From Cyanobium sp. AMD-g (lineage in GTDB: Bacteria > Cyanobacteriota > Cyanobacteriia > PCC-6307 > Cyanobiaceae), in contig NZ_JAGQCW010000002.1 in assembly GCF_024346395.1 (NCBI RefSeq), positions 124,001 through 188,000 on the forward strand: 64,000 nucleotides of DNA, written 5' to 3'. Made by a program: the position numbers and the translations under genes. The notes beneath the pieces were generated by a model. That model saw only the letters and a list, made by a program, of their open reading frames with translations. It was not told the origin of the DNA and ran no database searches. Shown in pieces: positions 54,903 through 63,809 of this stretch; position 1 is the first letter of the stretch, and each line of letters begins with the position of its first letter.

Positions 54903-55898
54903 TTGGTGGGACTCTACCGGCAGCCCTTGAAGGGTCCCGGCTCCCTTAGCGCGCTGGCGGCGGCACTGCGGGCCCGGGCCGAGGCGCTGGGCTTCGCGCC
55001 GGTGGGCCTGGCGGCGGTGCCGGGGGGCCCGCGGCTGCCGCTGCGCACGGCCGCCCTGGAGCGCTGGCTGGCGGCGGGGCACCAGGCGGGGATGGGCTGG
55101 ATGAACGACCCGCGCCGCCAGCGGATCGAGGCGCTGCTGCCGGGGGTGCGCAGCGTGCTGGCCGTGGGCTGGAATTACCACGTGGACCAGGAGCAGGCAC
55201 CGGGCAGCCTGCGGGTGGCCCGCTACGGCTGGGGGCGCGACTACCACCGGGTGATCGATGGGCGCCTGCGGCAGCTGGGGCGCTGGCTGGAGGAAGCGGC
55301 GCCGGGCACCACCTGGCGGGCCTGCGTCGACAGTGCGCCCCTGCTCGACAAGGCCTGGGCGGAGGAGGCGGGCCTGGGCTGGATCGGCAAGAACGGCAAC
55401 CTGATCGATCGCCGCCGCGGCTCCTGGATGCTGCTGGGCCACCTGCTCACCAGCCTCGACCTGCCGCCCGACTGCCCGGCCGAACCCCTGTGCGGCGCCT
55501 GCACCGCCTGCATCGACGCCTGCCCCACCGGCGCCATCGACGAGCCCTTCGTGGTCGATGCCCGCCGCTGCCTGGCCTATCACACGATCGAGAACCGCGA
55601 CGAAGCCCTGCCGGCGCCGATCGCCGGGCGCCTGCAGGGCTGGGTGGCCGGCTGCGACATCTGCCAGGAGGTCTGCCCCTGGAACCACCAGGCCCTGCCC
55701 GTCGCCGGCGACGTGGACGTGCAGCCGCGTCCGTGGCTGCTGGATCTGCGTGGCGAGGAGGCCCTGGGCTGGAGCGACGCCGACTGGGACGAGCGGCTGC
55801 GGGCTTCGGCCCTGCGGCGGATCCGGCCGGCCATGTGGCGGCGCAACATCCGGGCGGCGCTGGCGGGCGGTGGGGGACAACGGGGGACGGCTCCCTAG
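54903..55898 (+). CDS. queG: Epoxyqueuosine reductase QueG
   Basis: QueG makes queuosine at the tRNA wobble position. The 331-residue product has two ferredoxin-type cluster motifs, CGACTACIDACPTGAI and CDICQEVCPWN, and LGWIGKNGNLI. It is a cobalamin-dependent enzyme, which fits the presence of cbiD. The start is a TTG at 54903 or a GTG at 54906. It is divergent from the HpsJ-like gene with only 15 bases between them. Confidence 0.94.
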   Translation: MVGLYRQPLKGPGSLSALAAALRARAEALGFAPVGLAAVPGGPRLPLRTAALERWLAAGHQAGMGWMNDPRRQRIEALLPGVRSVLAVGWNYHVDQEQAPGSLRVARYGWGRDYHRVIDGRLRQLGRWLEEAAPGTTWRACVDSAPLLDKAWAEEAGLGWIGKNGNLIDRRRGSWMLLGHLLTSLDLPPDCPAEPLCGACTACIDACPTGAIDEPFVVDARRCLAYHTIENRDEALPAPIAGRLQGWVAGCDICQEVCPWNHQALPVAGDVDVQPRPWLLDLRGEEALGWSDADWDERLRASALRRIRPAMWRRNIRAALAGGGGQRGTAP

Positions 55899-55922
55899 GC
55901 TGGGACGATTCGGGGTGATTCC

Positions 55923-56828
55923 GTGGGCCGGCGGTTCTGGCGACTGTTTTCCTCCCTCTGCCTGGCCTTGCCACTGACGGTGCTTCCCGCTCCGGCCAAG
56001 GCACTGGTGCCGTTCGTGTACCTGCCCCAGGAAAAGGAACTGGAGGGGGCGGGGCTGGGCATCGCCCAGGCGGCGGCACGGTTGCTGCGGCTCGGCCAGG
56101 CGGAGGACGCCGCCCGGCTGGCGGAACTGACCGTGCGGCTGCTGCCGGACGACCCCCGCGGCTGGGTGCTGCTGGCGGAGGCGGAGCTGCGCAGCAACCA
56201 GATGGAGAAGGCGGTGGTGGCCCTGGCCCGGGCCAAGCAGCTGGATCCCAACAATGCCGGCATCTGGTTCGCCGAAGGCTCCCTGGCCCTGCGCAACGGC
56301 AAGCCCCAGGACGCCATCGGCCTGCTGCGCAAAGGCATTGAACTGGACGGCAAGAACGCCGGTGCCTATTTCGATCTGGGCAATGCCCAGATCCTGCTGG
56401 GCAACACCGACGCCGCCCTGGGCTCGTTCGAGAAGGCTGCGGGGCTGCGCAAGGACTTCTGGGAAGCGATCAACAACCAGGGCCTGGTGCTGTTCGAGAG
56501 CGGCCGCACCGCCGACGCCATTGACCGCTGGCAACGGGTGCTGAAGATCAAGCCGGACATCGCCGAAACCTCCCTGGCCCTGGCGGCAGCTCTGTTTGAG
56601 CGCGGACCGGCGGAGCGGGCCCAGGCCCTGAAGCTGGCTGAAACCGCCCTGGCGGAGGAGCCCAACTACGTGAAGGACAGCTTCCAGAAGGAGCAGCTGT
56701 GGGGGCCGCGGCTGCGGGCGGTGACCGCCCAGCTGCTGGCCCTGCCGGAGCTCAAGGCCGCGGTGGAGCGGGCCCAGGCCAATGCCACCGCCGGTGACGG
56801 CAACGGTGGCAGCAGCGACGACTCCTGA
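55923..56828 (+). CDS. Exported TPR protein
   Basis: The 301-residue product has a signal peptide (LFSSLCLALPLTVLPAPAKA) followed by about five TPR units. Typical segments are AWVLLAEAELRS-like repeats, YFDLGNAQILLGNTDAAL and NNQGLVLFESGRTADAI. TPR proteins mediate assembly of complexes, here in the periplasm or thylakoid lumen. The GTG at 55923 starts the signal peptide. gyrA follows after 62 bases. Confidence 0.8.
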   Translation: MGRRFWRLFSSLCLALPLTVLPAPAKALVPFVYLPQEKELEGAGLGIAQAAARLLRLGQAEDAARLAELTVRLLPDDPRGWVLLAEAELRSNQMEKAVVALARAKQLDPNNAGIWFAEGSLALRNGKPQDAIGLLRKGIELDGKNAGAYFDLGNAQILLGNTDAALGSFEKAAGLRKDFWEAINNQGLVLFESGRTADAIDRWQRVLKIKPDIAETSLALAAALFERGPAERAQALKLAETALAEEPNYVKDSFQKEQLWGPRLRAVTAQLLALPELKAAVERAQANATAGDGNGGSSDDS

Positions 56829-56890
56829 CCTGGTTGCCACGGGCACCATCTGTAGGCTGAGCGCCCTGAGCCGCAGACCCCCAGGACCGG

Positions 56891-59359
56891 ATGCCGGACG
56901 AGCGCGTCCAACCGATCGCCCTGCATCAGGAGATGCAGCGCTCCTACCTCGAGTACGCGATGAGCGTGATCGTGGGACGGGCCCTGCCGGACGTGCGCGA
57001 CGGGCTCAAGCCGGTGCAGCGCCGCATCCTGTTCGCGATGCACGAGCTGGGGCTGACCCCCGACCGGCCGTACCGCAAGTGCGCCCGGGTGGTGGGCGAC
57101 GTGCTGGGCAAGTACCACCCCCATGGGGACCAGGCCGTCTACGACGCCCTGGTGCGACTGGTGCAGACCTTCGCCAGCCGCCACCCACTGCTCGACGGCC
57201 ACGGCAACTTCGGCTCGGTGGACGACGATCCGCCGGCCGCGATGCGGTATACGGAAACCCGGCTGGCGCCGATCGCCAACGAGGCGATGCTCGATGAGAT
57301 CGGCAGCGACACGGTCGATTTCGCCCCCAACTTCGATGGCTCCCAGCAGGAGCCGACGGTGCTGCCGGCCCAGCTCCCCTTCCTGCTGCTGAACGGCTGC
57401 ACCGGCATCGCCGTGGGCATGGCCACCAGCATCCCCCCCCACAACCTGGGTGAGGTGGTGGATGCCCTGATCGCCCTGATCCGCAAGCCCGACCTGCCCG
57501 AGGAGAAGCTGCTGGCGATGGTGCCGGGCCCGGATTTCCCCACCGGCGGCGAGGTGCTGCTGGGCAGCGGCGTGCGCGACACCTACGCCACCGGGCGGGG
57601 CAGCATCCCGATGCGGGGTGTGGCCCACATCGAGGAGGTGCAACCGGGCAAGGGGCGCCACCGCCGCGGTGCCGTGGTGGTGACGGAGCTGCCGTACCAG
57701 TTGAGCAAGGCGGGCTGGATCGAGAAGCTGGCCGAGCAGGTGAACGACGGCAAGATCGGCGGCATCGCCGACATCCGCGACGAGAGCGACCGCGACGGGA
57801 TGCGGGTGGTGATCGAACTGCGGCGCGATGCCGAACCCCAGAAGGTGCTGGAGGAACTGCAGCGCCGCACGGCCCTGCAGAGCAATTTCGGCGCCATCCT
57901 GCTGACGCTGGTCAACGGCCAGCCCCAGCAGCTGAACCTGCGCCAGCTGCTGCTGCGCTTCCTGGAGTACCGGGAGCTGACGATCCTGCGGCGCACCAAC
58001 CATGGGCTGAAACGCTGCGAAGACCGGCTGGAGGTGGTGCAGGGGCTGATCAAGGCCCTCGACGACCTGAAGCGGGTGATCGAGATGATCAGCGAGGCAC
58101 GGGATGCCGCCACGGCGCGGGCCAGCCTGCAGGTGCACCTGGACCTGAGCGAACGCCAGGCCGATGCCGTGCTGGCCATGCCGCTGCGGCGGCTCACGGG
58201 CCTGGAGCAGGAGGGGCTGCGCAAGGAGGCGGCGGAACTGGAGCAGGAACGCACCCGGCTGCGGCACCTGCTCGACGACCGCGACACCCTGCTCGACACC
58301 ATGGTGAGCGAGCTCAAGGGTCTGAGGAAGCGCTATGCGACGCCCCGCCGCACCCGCCTGGTGGAGGGCGGCGATGCCCTGGTGGCCCAGCGGGCGGCGG
58401 CGGTGCGGCCCAACACCGAACTGCAGCGGCAGCAGGCCTTCGAGGCCCTGGCCAGCGATGGCCGGCTGCTGATCCAGACCGACGGCGCCGTGCGGATCGT
58501 GACGCCCCAGGTGCTGGGGCGGCTGCACCTCGATGCCGCCGCCGAGCTGGGCGAGCTGCCGCCGCCGGCGCGACTGATCCTGCCGGTGGCCGAGCAGCCG
58601 GCCCTGCTGGCTTTCAGTGCCGGCGGCAAGGTGGCGCTGCTGCGCTGGGAATTCGCCGGCCAGCACCCCGGCAAGCTGGAGCGCTTCCTGCCCGACAGCC
58701 TGCAGGGGGAGCAGGTGGTGCAGGTGCTGCCTCTGCCGCAGCCCGCCAGCGGCAGCCTGGGGCTGCTGAGCACGGACGGACGCTTCAAGCGGCTGCCGAT
58801 CGAGGATTTCCTGGAGCTGTCGGGCCGGCCCGCCACCGTGCTGAAGCTCAAGGACGGGGTGACGCTGCAGCGGGTGGTGCCCTGCCTGGAGGGGGAGGAT
58901 CTGGTGGTGGCCACCAGCACGGGGCGGGTGCTGCGGCTGGCGATCAACGACGCCAACCTGCCTGTGCTGGGCCGCACCGCCCAGGGGCCGATGCTGCTGC
59001 GCCTGCTGCCGGGCGAACGGATCGTGGGGGCGGCGCGGGCCGCTGCCGGCGGCGGCGTGCTGCTGGCCAGCCGCCGCGGCCAGGTGAAACGGCTACAGCT
59101 CGAAAGCCTGCGGCCCTGCCAGCGGGGCGCCATGGGCCAGATCGGCCTGCGCTTCCTGGAGCGCGACGACGTGCTGGTGGACCTGCAGGCCGGCGACGCC
59201 CCTGTGATCGGCGTGACCCTGGAGGGCCCCGAGGGCCGCAACCTGCGGCTGAGCGCCGATCAGCTGCCGCCGGAGGACTGCGGCGGCTCAGGCAACTTGC
59301 TGGCGCTGAAGCCCGGCGATGCGGTGCAGCAGCTGGTGCCCTTGATCGGCGGTCCCTAG
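56891..59359 (+). CDS. gyrA: DNA gyrase/topoisomerase IV subunit A (second cyanobacterial type)
   Basis: This 822-residue type IIA topoisomerase subunit has the catalytic Tyr120 in AMRYTETRL, the winged-helix segment [12 protein letters not shown], the coiled-coil gate and a six-bladed beta-pinwheel. The pinwheel's GyrA box is degenerate (QRGAMGQIG instead of QRRGGKG), so strong negative supercoiling is doubtful. Cyanobacteria carry two such genes; this one may act as the topoisomerase IV-like partner. The residue equivalent to quinolone-site Ser83 is Gln81. Confidence 0.92.
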   Translation: MPDERVQPIALHQEMQRSYLEYAMSVIVGRALPDVRDGLKPVQRRILFAMHELGLTPDRPYRKCARVVGDVLGKYHPHGDQAVYDALVRLVQTFASRHPLLDGHGNFGSVDDDPPAAMRYTETRLAPIANEAMLDEIGSDTVDFAPNFDGSQQEPTVLPAQLPFLLLNGCTGIAVGMATSIPPHNLGEVVDALIALIRKPDLPEEKLLAMVPGPDFPTGGEVLLGSGVRDTYATGRGSIPMRGVAHIEEVQPGKGRHRRGAVVVTELPYQLSKAGWIEKLAEQVNDGKIGGIADIRDESDRDGMRVVIELRRDAEPQKVLEELQRRTALQSNFGAILLTLVNGQPQQLNLRQLLLRFLEYRELTILRRTNHGLKRCEDRLEVVQGLIKALDDLKRVIEMISEARDAATARASLQVHLDLSERQADAVLAMPLRRLTGLEQEGLRKEAAELEQERTRLRHLLDDRDTLLDTMVSELKGLRKRYATPRRTRLVEGGDALVAQRAAAVRPNTELQRQQAFEALASDGRLLIQTDGAVRIVTPQVLGRLHLDAAAELGELPPPARLILPVAEQPALLAFSAGGKVALLRWEFAGQHPGKLERFLPDSLQGEQVVQVLPLPQPASGSLGLLSTDGRFKRLPIEDFLELSGRPATVLKLKDGVTLQRVVPCLEGEDLVVATSTGRVLRLAINDANLPVLGRTAQGPMLLRLLPGERIVGAARAAAGGGVLLASRRGQVKRLQLESLRPCQRGAMGQIGLRFLERDDVLVDLQAGDAPVIGVTLEGPEGRNLRLSADQLPPEDCGGSGNLLALKPGDAVQQLVPLIGGP

Positions 59360-59378
59360 GAGGCCGGTCAGCGGCCGA

Positions 59379-59747
59379 TCAGCACGGGCTCGGTGGCTGT
59401 GGCGGCGAGGTTCTCCCAGAGGGCCAACGCTGCTGCAGCCGAGCGACCTGTTCGGCCATGCTCACAGCACGGCCGTCGCTGCTGATCTCAGCAGCGATGC
59501 TGGCGAGATAGGCAGCTGTGATCGTCTCGCTGTAACCATCGGGGTCGCCACAGGCCAGGTTGTAGGCCTGGAGGCGCTCCCGCATCCGCGGCAGGGCGCC
59601 ATCGAGGCCCCAGTCGCGAAGGTAGTGAACGCCGACAGCGAGATGGGCGCGGTGCGTCCTGTTGGCTCGCGGAAGCGACAGGGCTTCGAACGCTGCGACA
59701 AGCCGTTCGATTGCAGCGTCGTCCTCCAAGGCGAGCTCCTGTTTCAC
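59379..59747 (-). CDS. Hypothetical protein coupled to GNAT gene
   Basis: The 122-residue product contains HRAHLAVGVHYLRDWGLD and YSETITAAYLASI, which resemble a small helical bacterial family of unknown function. The last 15 residues (PSGRTSPPQPPSPC) are poor in quality. Another frame there reads ALWENLAATATEPVLIGR before a stop, so a frameshift near 59430 is possible. Its ATG overlaps the GNAT stop by four bases. Confidence 0.6.
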   Translation of the reverse strand: MKQELALEDDAAIERLVAAFEALSLPRANRTHRAHLAVGVHYLRDWGLDGALPRMRERLQAYNLACGDPDGYSETITAAYLASIAAEISSDGRAVSMAEQVARLQQRWPSGRTSPPQPPSPC

Positions 59748-60232
59748 GCCTCCAGTTCGATCCGCATCTCGACCATGGTCGGGCGCAGTCCGGCACGCTC
59801 GAACAGTTGCCGGGCGGCGGCATTCTGCGACGACGCACTGAGCATCAGGCTGCTGGAGCCCAGGGCGAGGGCCGCCTCCTTGGCCGCCTCGAGCAGCCGG
59901 CGGCCGATCCCGCCGCTCCTGGCCTCGGGATCCACGTAGATGTCGTGAAGCCAGGCTCCAGCACGGCGTATCTCCACCAGGCTCATCGGCTCCATCCGCA
60001 CGAAGGCATAGCCCACGGGCTGGGGGCCAGCCTCGGCGATCAGCAGCACGACCTCCGGACGCTGGAGCTCCGCTCGGAAGAAGGCCTCATAGGCGCTCTC
60101 CCCACCGGGCGGCACGGCGAAGCGCTCCCCATCAAAACCGACATGCAGCTGTCCGAGGGCGAAGCCGAAGCGGGCCAACACGGTCAGGTCCGAGTCCGTC
60201 GCTCGGCGCACGGTCAAGCGCTGTTCGTTCAC
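59744..60232 (-). CDS. GNAT family N-acetyltransferase
   Basis: The 162-residue product has the GNAT fold, with the acetyl-CoA pyrophosphate loop in ARSGGIGRRLLEAA preceded by LHDIYVDPEA. The substrate cannot be told. It is the first gene of a two-gene run with the hypothetical gene at 59379-59747. It starts the accessory block after gyrA. Confidence 0.88.
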   Translation of the reverse strand: MNEQRLTVRRATDSDLTVLARFGFALGQLHVGFDGERFAVPPGGESAYEAFFRAELQRPEVVLLIAEAGPQPVGYAFVRMEPMSLVEIRRAGAWLHDIYVDPEARSGGIGRRLLEAAKEAALALGSSSLMLSASSQNAAARQLFERAGLRPTMVEMRIELEA

Positions 60233-60371
60233 GCAGGCTCACCACAACGCCAGCCAAGGTGGCACACCAGTTGGCGCAGCGATCATCGAACCGTGCTTGC
60301 CCGGCTGACCAAGCCCGCCTTGGAGCACGGTGCGCTCACCATCGGAGGAATGGGACCCACCCCGACCTGGC

Positions 60372-60791
60372 TCAGTTGACGGGAAGAACGCCGAGTTGCT
60401 GAAGCATTCCGTACGTATCGACAATGATCCAGTCGTCTTCAATCTTCCCGTCGGCCATCCGGTAGATCGCCTGCCCGGAGACACACACGCGCCTGTGGGT
60501 CGGCGCCATGCCATGGAGCTCTCCCAGGTGGGTGCCCTCAGCGGACCATCGCAGGGAAACGCGATCTCCCTCTGCGAACAGGTCCTGAATCGTGATCTGG
60601 AGGTCGGGAAAGGCTGCAATCATGGCGGCGATATAGGCCTTTGCCGCCTCGGGGCCTGCCGCAAGATGGGGCGCCGAAGGGTCAACCATGGTGAAACTCG
60701 CCGAGCAAAGCTCGTCGATCACCTCAAGGTTCCGCCCATTCCATGCCTCCTCCATGAGACGACGGACGAGGTGCTTGTTCGCCTCTGACAT
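60372..60791 (-). CDS. SnoaL-like (NTF2 superfamily) protein
   Basis: The 139-residue product has the NTF2-like cone fold with MEEAWNGRNLEVIDELC and FPDLQITIQDLFAEGDRVSLRW typical of SnoaL-like ester cyclases or isomerases. The catalytic role is unknown and many members are of unclear function. No biosynthetic cluster surrounds it. Confidence 0.85.
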   Translation of the reverse strand: MSEANKHLVRRLMEEAWNGRNLEVIDELCSASFTMVDPSAPHLAAGPEAAKAYIAAMIAAFPDLQITIQDLFAEGDRVSLRWSAEGTHLGELHGMAPTHRRVCVSGQAIYRMADGKIEDDWIIVDTYGMLQQLGVLPVN

Positions 60792-60902
60792 GGGGAGTTA
60801 CTCGGTTTCGCAGTTCATGCGTCGATCGGATGTCGACGGAACAGATGTGGGCCCAGGGGGTGGAAAGTGACGGCCTTTCGGTACTCGAAAGACCAGACAA
60901 GA

Positions 60903-61955
60903 CTAAAGCCCCCGGCAATCGACGCGCAGATAGCGCAGGGCGATGCGGGCCTCGTTGCGCAGGCGGGTCGCCTCCGGGAAGCGGATCAGCAGGTCGGTGA
61001 AGCGCGGATCGGCCCCCAGTGCCCAGAGGGTGCGGGCGGTGAGGGCATAGCCCAGGCAGCGGTCACGGCCGGCCCGATGGGCGGAAGCCACCAGCGCATC
61101 GCCCCGCACCAGAGCCTCCTGACAGGCGGCCGCCGTCGGGCTGGCGAAACAGGCCGCGCCCGCCGCGATGGCCACCGGGGCCATGGCTCCAGGATCGCTG
61201 AGGGAAGCGAGACCGGGCCAGGAGGCGTTCGGCTCTGGAAGAGGACCACACGCCGAAGGCGTGCCCATTCGGTCGCGGGCGGCGATCACATCACGCACCT
61301 CCTCCTTCCGGGGGGAGAGGCCCAGGAGTGCGTAGAACTCCGGCAATTGCTGCCGGATCCAGGCCGACGCGCCAATGGCGGGGCAGCCACGCTCCGGATC
61401 GGGAACCCGGGCACCACCCTGCTGGCCGGGACAGACGGGCCTGGTCGCGCATCGCTGCTCCTGGTCTTCAGCGGAGGGGCGGAAGCCCGGGCAGTCACAG
61501 CCCAGTCCAGCCAGGCGCTCACGGCCCCAGCGGTCCAGCAGCGCCTGGGCGCTGAAGAGGGAGCGCTGGCCGCCAGCCGCGGATTCCTTCGCCATCACCC
61601 GTTGCTGCCAGGCGGCACATCGCTCCTCCATCCGTCGCTGGGCCGCCGACATCGGCCGACCTTCCACCCTGGCGGCCATCGCCAGGGTCATCGCCTGCTC
61701 CGGGGTGAGTTCAGAGAAGGACCGTCCGTAACGCTGCCGGGCCAGGGACTCCAGGGCCGCCAGCACGGGAGCGGAATGGGCGGTGACGATCTGCGAAACC
61801 CTCCGGCAGTTGGCCTCCTCTTCTGCCTCACTGAGGGTTGCGCGGCCCTCACTGGGCAGGCTGTGGGACGGGCTTGGTGTCCCGAGAGCAACGAACCAGG
61901 AGGCGACCAAGGGCAGAACCACCAACCCTGGTCGCAGTCGTGGCCGTCTGTTCAT
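60903..61955 (-). CDS. Cysteine-rich exported protein of unknown function
   Basis: The 350-residue product has a signal peptide (LVVLPLVASWFVALGTPSPSHS) and more than ten cysteines in the mature part. Examples are GLGCDCPGF, QRCATRPVCPG, RGCPAIG and AACFASPTAAACQE. These suggest several disulfide bonds in the periplasm. No known domain was recognised. The ATG at 61955 is preferred over an upstream start (61979). It is in the accessory segment. Confidence 0.65.
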   Translation of the reverse strand: MNRRPRLRPGLVVLPLVASWFVALGTPSPSHSLPSEGRATLSEAEEEANCRRVSQIVTAHSAPVLAALESLARQRYGRSFSELTPEQAMTLAMAARVEGRPMSAAQRRMEERCAAWQQRVMAKESAAGGQRSLFSAQALLDRWGRERLAGLGCDCPGFRPSAEDQEQRCATRPVCPGQQGGARVPDPERGCPAIGASAWIRQQLPEFYALLGLSPRKEEVRDVIAARDRMGTPSACGPLPEPNASWPGLASLSDPGAMAPVAIAAGAACFASPTAAACQEALVRGDALVASAHRAGRDRCLGYALTARTLWALGADPRFTDLLIRFPEATRLRNEARIALRYLRVDCRGL

Positions 61956-62067
61956 CGCCTGAGGCTGGATGTCATCCACTGCTGCCCACAGTGTATGGAC
62001 CCTTCGCTGGAACCTGATTCGTTACGGCCTTGATCATCGGATGAGAGACCACGGCAGGGACCGGCCG

Positions 62068-62598
62068 TCAACCCTCATGGAAGAACGGGTCCGGCAGCGA
62101 CGGATTTCTCAACTTGGCGGCGGCACCGGCGCCAACAACGGGGAGACCCTTCGGATCGAGCAAACCCAACTGCACCAGAACACTCGCCTGATCCCAGAGG
62201 ATGTGTTCATAGGCAACCTTGTCGTCTTCGAATCCAACGATCACGACAAACACGGCTTCCACCCTGCGCCCAGTGGGTTCAACCCCGGGCAGGATATGGT
62301 CCATCTTGATGGTGTGCGTGAAGGAGATGATCAGTTCATCCACGAGTCGTTGTTCGCCATAGGTTCGCGACACCGTTTCAAAAACGACATCGGGCGGAAA
62401 GAACTGACCAATCAGCCGCTTGGCATAGAACCTGCGCACACCCTGCGGACCCTGACCGCCCACCATGGTGGGAACATTCACGAGATGGGGATCCGGCGAC
62501 ATGGTCGCCAGCGTCTCGTCGAGGTCGCCAGCCAGTTCTGCCTGCAGATGCGCGTTGAAGATCGCATCCAGTTTCTCGTGCAAAGCGTGCGTGCTCAT
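62068..62598 (-). CDS. NTF2-like/SnoaL domain protein
   Basis: The 176-residue product has an NTF2-like fold with FNAHLQAELAGDLDETLATM and VPTMVGGQGPQGVRRFY, a pattern seen in nuclear transport factor 2-like proteins associated with dienelactone hydrolase-type genes. No such hydrolase is present here. It is the second NTF2-like gene in the accessory block and is not closely similar to the first. Confidence 0.8.
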   Translation of the reverse strand: MSTHALHEKLDAIFNAHLQAELAGDLDETLATMSPDPHLVNVPTMVGGQGPQGVRRFYAKRLIGQFFPPDVVFETVSRTYGEQRLVDELIISFTHTIKMDHILPGVEPTGRRVEAVFVVIVGFEDDKVAYEHILWDQASVLVQLGLLDPKGLPVVGAGAAAKLRNPSLPDPFFHEG

Positions 62599-62747
62599 CG
62601 TGTCTGATGTCCCGAGCTTGAGTGCGTCAACCGTTTTTTCGCAGCCGCCGCAGCCACGGACAACATCAGTTTACCGATCATTCGAGGCGGATGACCGCTG
62701 AAATATGTTGTCGGGCCAGCGACGCCATCAAAGCGACGCCAGCAACA

Positions 62748-63222
62748 TCAGGACCGAACAAGCCTGGTCAAGCTGTCGCCTGCCAGATACGGGATCATCG
62801 AAGCGGCTTCGATCACGGCCGCCGTCAACGCAAAGACGATGACCGCTCCTACGGGGGCTGACGGGTCGGTCGCATACCCCCGCATCCGTACGAAGAGACT
62901 CGGGCCGGTGCGGGCCTGCTTTGCCGCCCGGCGTGCGGCACGACGCTCCTTGCCGGCCTTCGTCCAGGGCTGCATGCGTGCACCGAGCGCCATCAGTCCG
63001 ATACCGGCGCCCAGCTGGGCGATCCTCAGCGGTTGTGAGTCTCCCGCCTGCTGCAACAGATCGAGCAGCATCGAAGCTCCAAGGAGCAACGCCATCCCCA
63101 ACAGCAGATAGACCGCGGCGACCGTGCCAAGGAACAACACAATCCTCCCGGTGCAACGTGCCGAAGCTCGTGCTGTCGATCAATGCCAGGGCAACAAGCG
63201 CAGCAAGCCGTTCGATGGTCAT
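62748..63222 (-). pseudogene. Decayed GAP/Sap-family membrane protein
   Basis: One frame begins at ATG 63222 with MTIERLAALVALALIDSTSF, the usual start of GAP/Sap (sulfolipid-1-addressing-like) membrane proteins. The next part of the family, with LFLGTVAAVYLLLGMALLLG and then VIVFALTAAVIEAASMIPYL, lies in another frame (63140-62748). About 15-25 residues between these parts are missing and the C-terminal half is truncated. The gene is therefore broken by at least one frameshift. Confidence 0.7.
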
Positions 63223-63329
63223 CGATGGCCTCCGCAGCTTCCATCAGCATCCTTCCAGTCCAGTGTCCTTCCCCCTTCCGGTTGAGCCATGCGTTTGGCG
63301 ACACACCACCCGGCCGGGAGAGGGAGCAG

Positions 63330-63646
63330 ATCTTTCGCGACGTGGCGAAGGGCAGGACGGAACGGCGGGGAGAACCCGCCAGCGCCCTGCTCCAGGTGGG
63401 GACGGTGCACAGGGAGCTGGGTCAGGAGCCCCAGTCCCTGGGCCCGAACCAGGAGGCTGTGGCCCTGCTGCGGGCGCTGGCGGCCTCCGACACAAGCCAA
63501 CGCGGGAATCTCGGCCGCGCCTGGATCTGGCCATTGCGCTCAACAACCTCGGTCTGGCCGACGGCGATGCGGGCCGCCGTCAGGAGGCCTTAGCTGTGGA
63601 GTGCCGCCAGGTTTGGCCGGCCCACACCAATCGGTCAGCAGCCTGA
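63330..63646 (+). pseudogene. Remnant of a TPR protein
   Basis: One frame has ALLQVGTVHRELGQEPQS and EAVALLRALAASD, and a second frame continues with LDLAIALNNLGLADGDAG and RRQEAL. These are TPR units of the type found with CHAT-domain proteins in cyanobacteria. A frameshift near 63500-63515 and the absence of a long frame mean the gene is dead or only a fragment. Confidence 0.65.
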
Positions 63647-63809
63647 TGCGGCAGCCTCGCGTTGAGGACAGGAGCCTGGCTCAACGGACTGGAGCGCTCT
63701 CGTTTTGCAGCAACTGCATCAGGCCCTAGGTGTCCCGCGACAACCTGATGGATGCAGCCCGTCAACCTGATTGACACGGGACAGGCCACCGGCTCCCACG
63801 GCAGCCAGT

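Noticed and set aside
54888-58666. Long minus-strand frames opposite queG, the TPR gene and gyrA
   Set aside because: The plus strand has Fe-S, TPR and gyrase motifs; the antisense products are simple-sequence.
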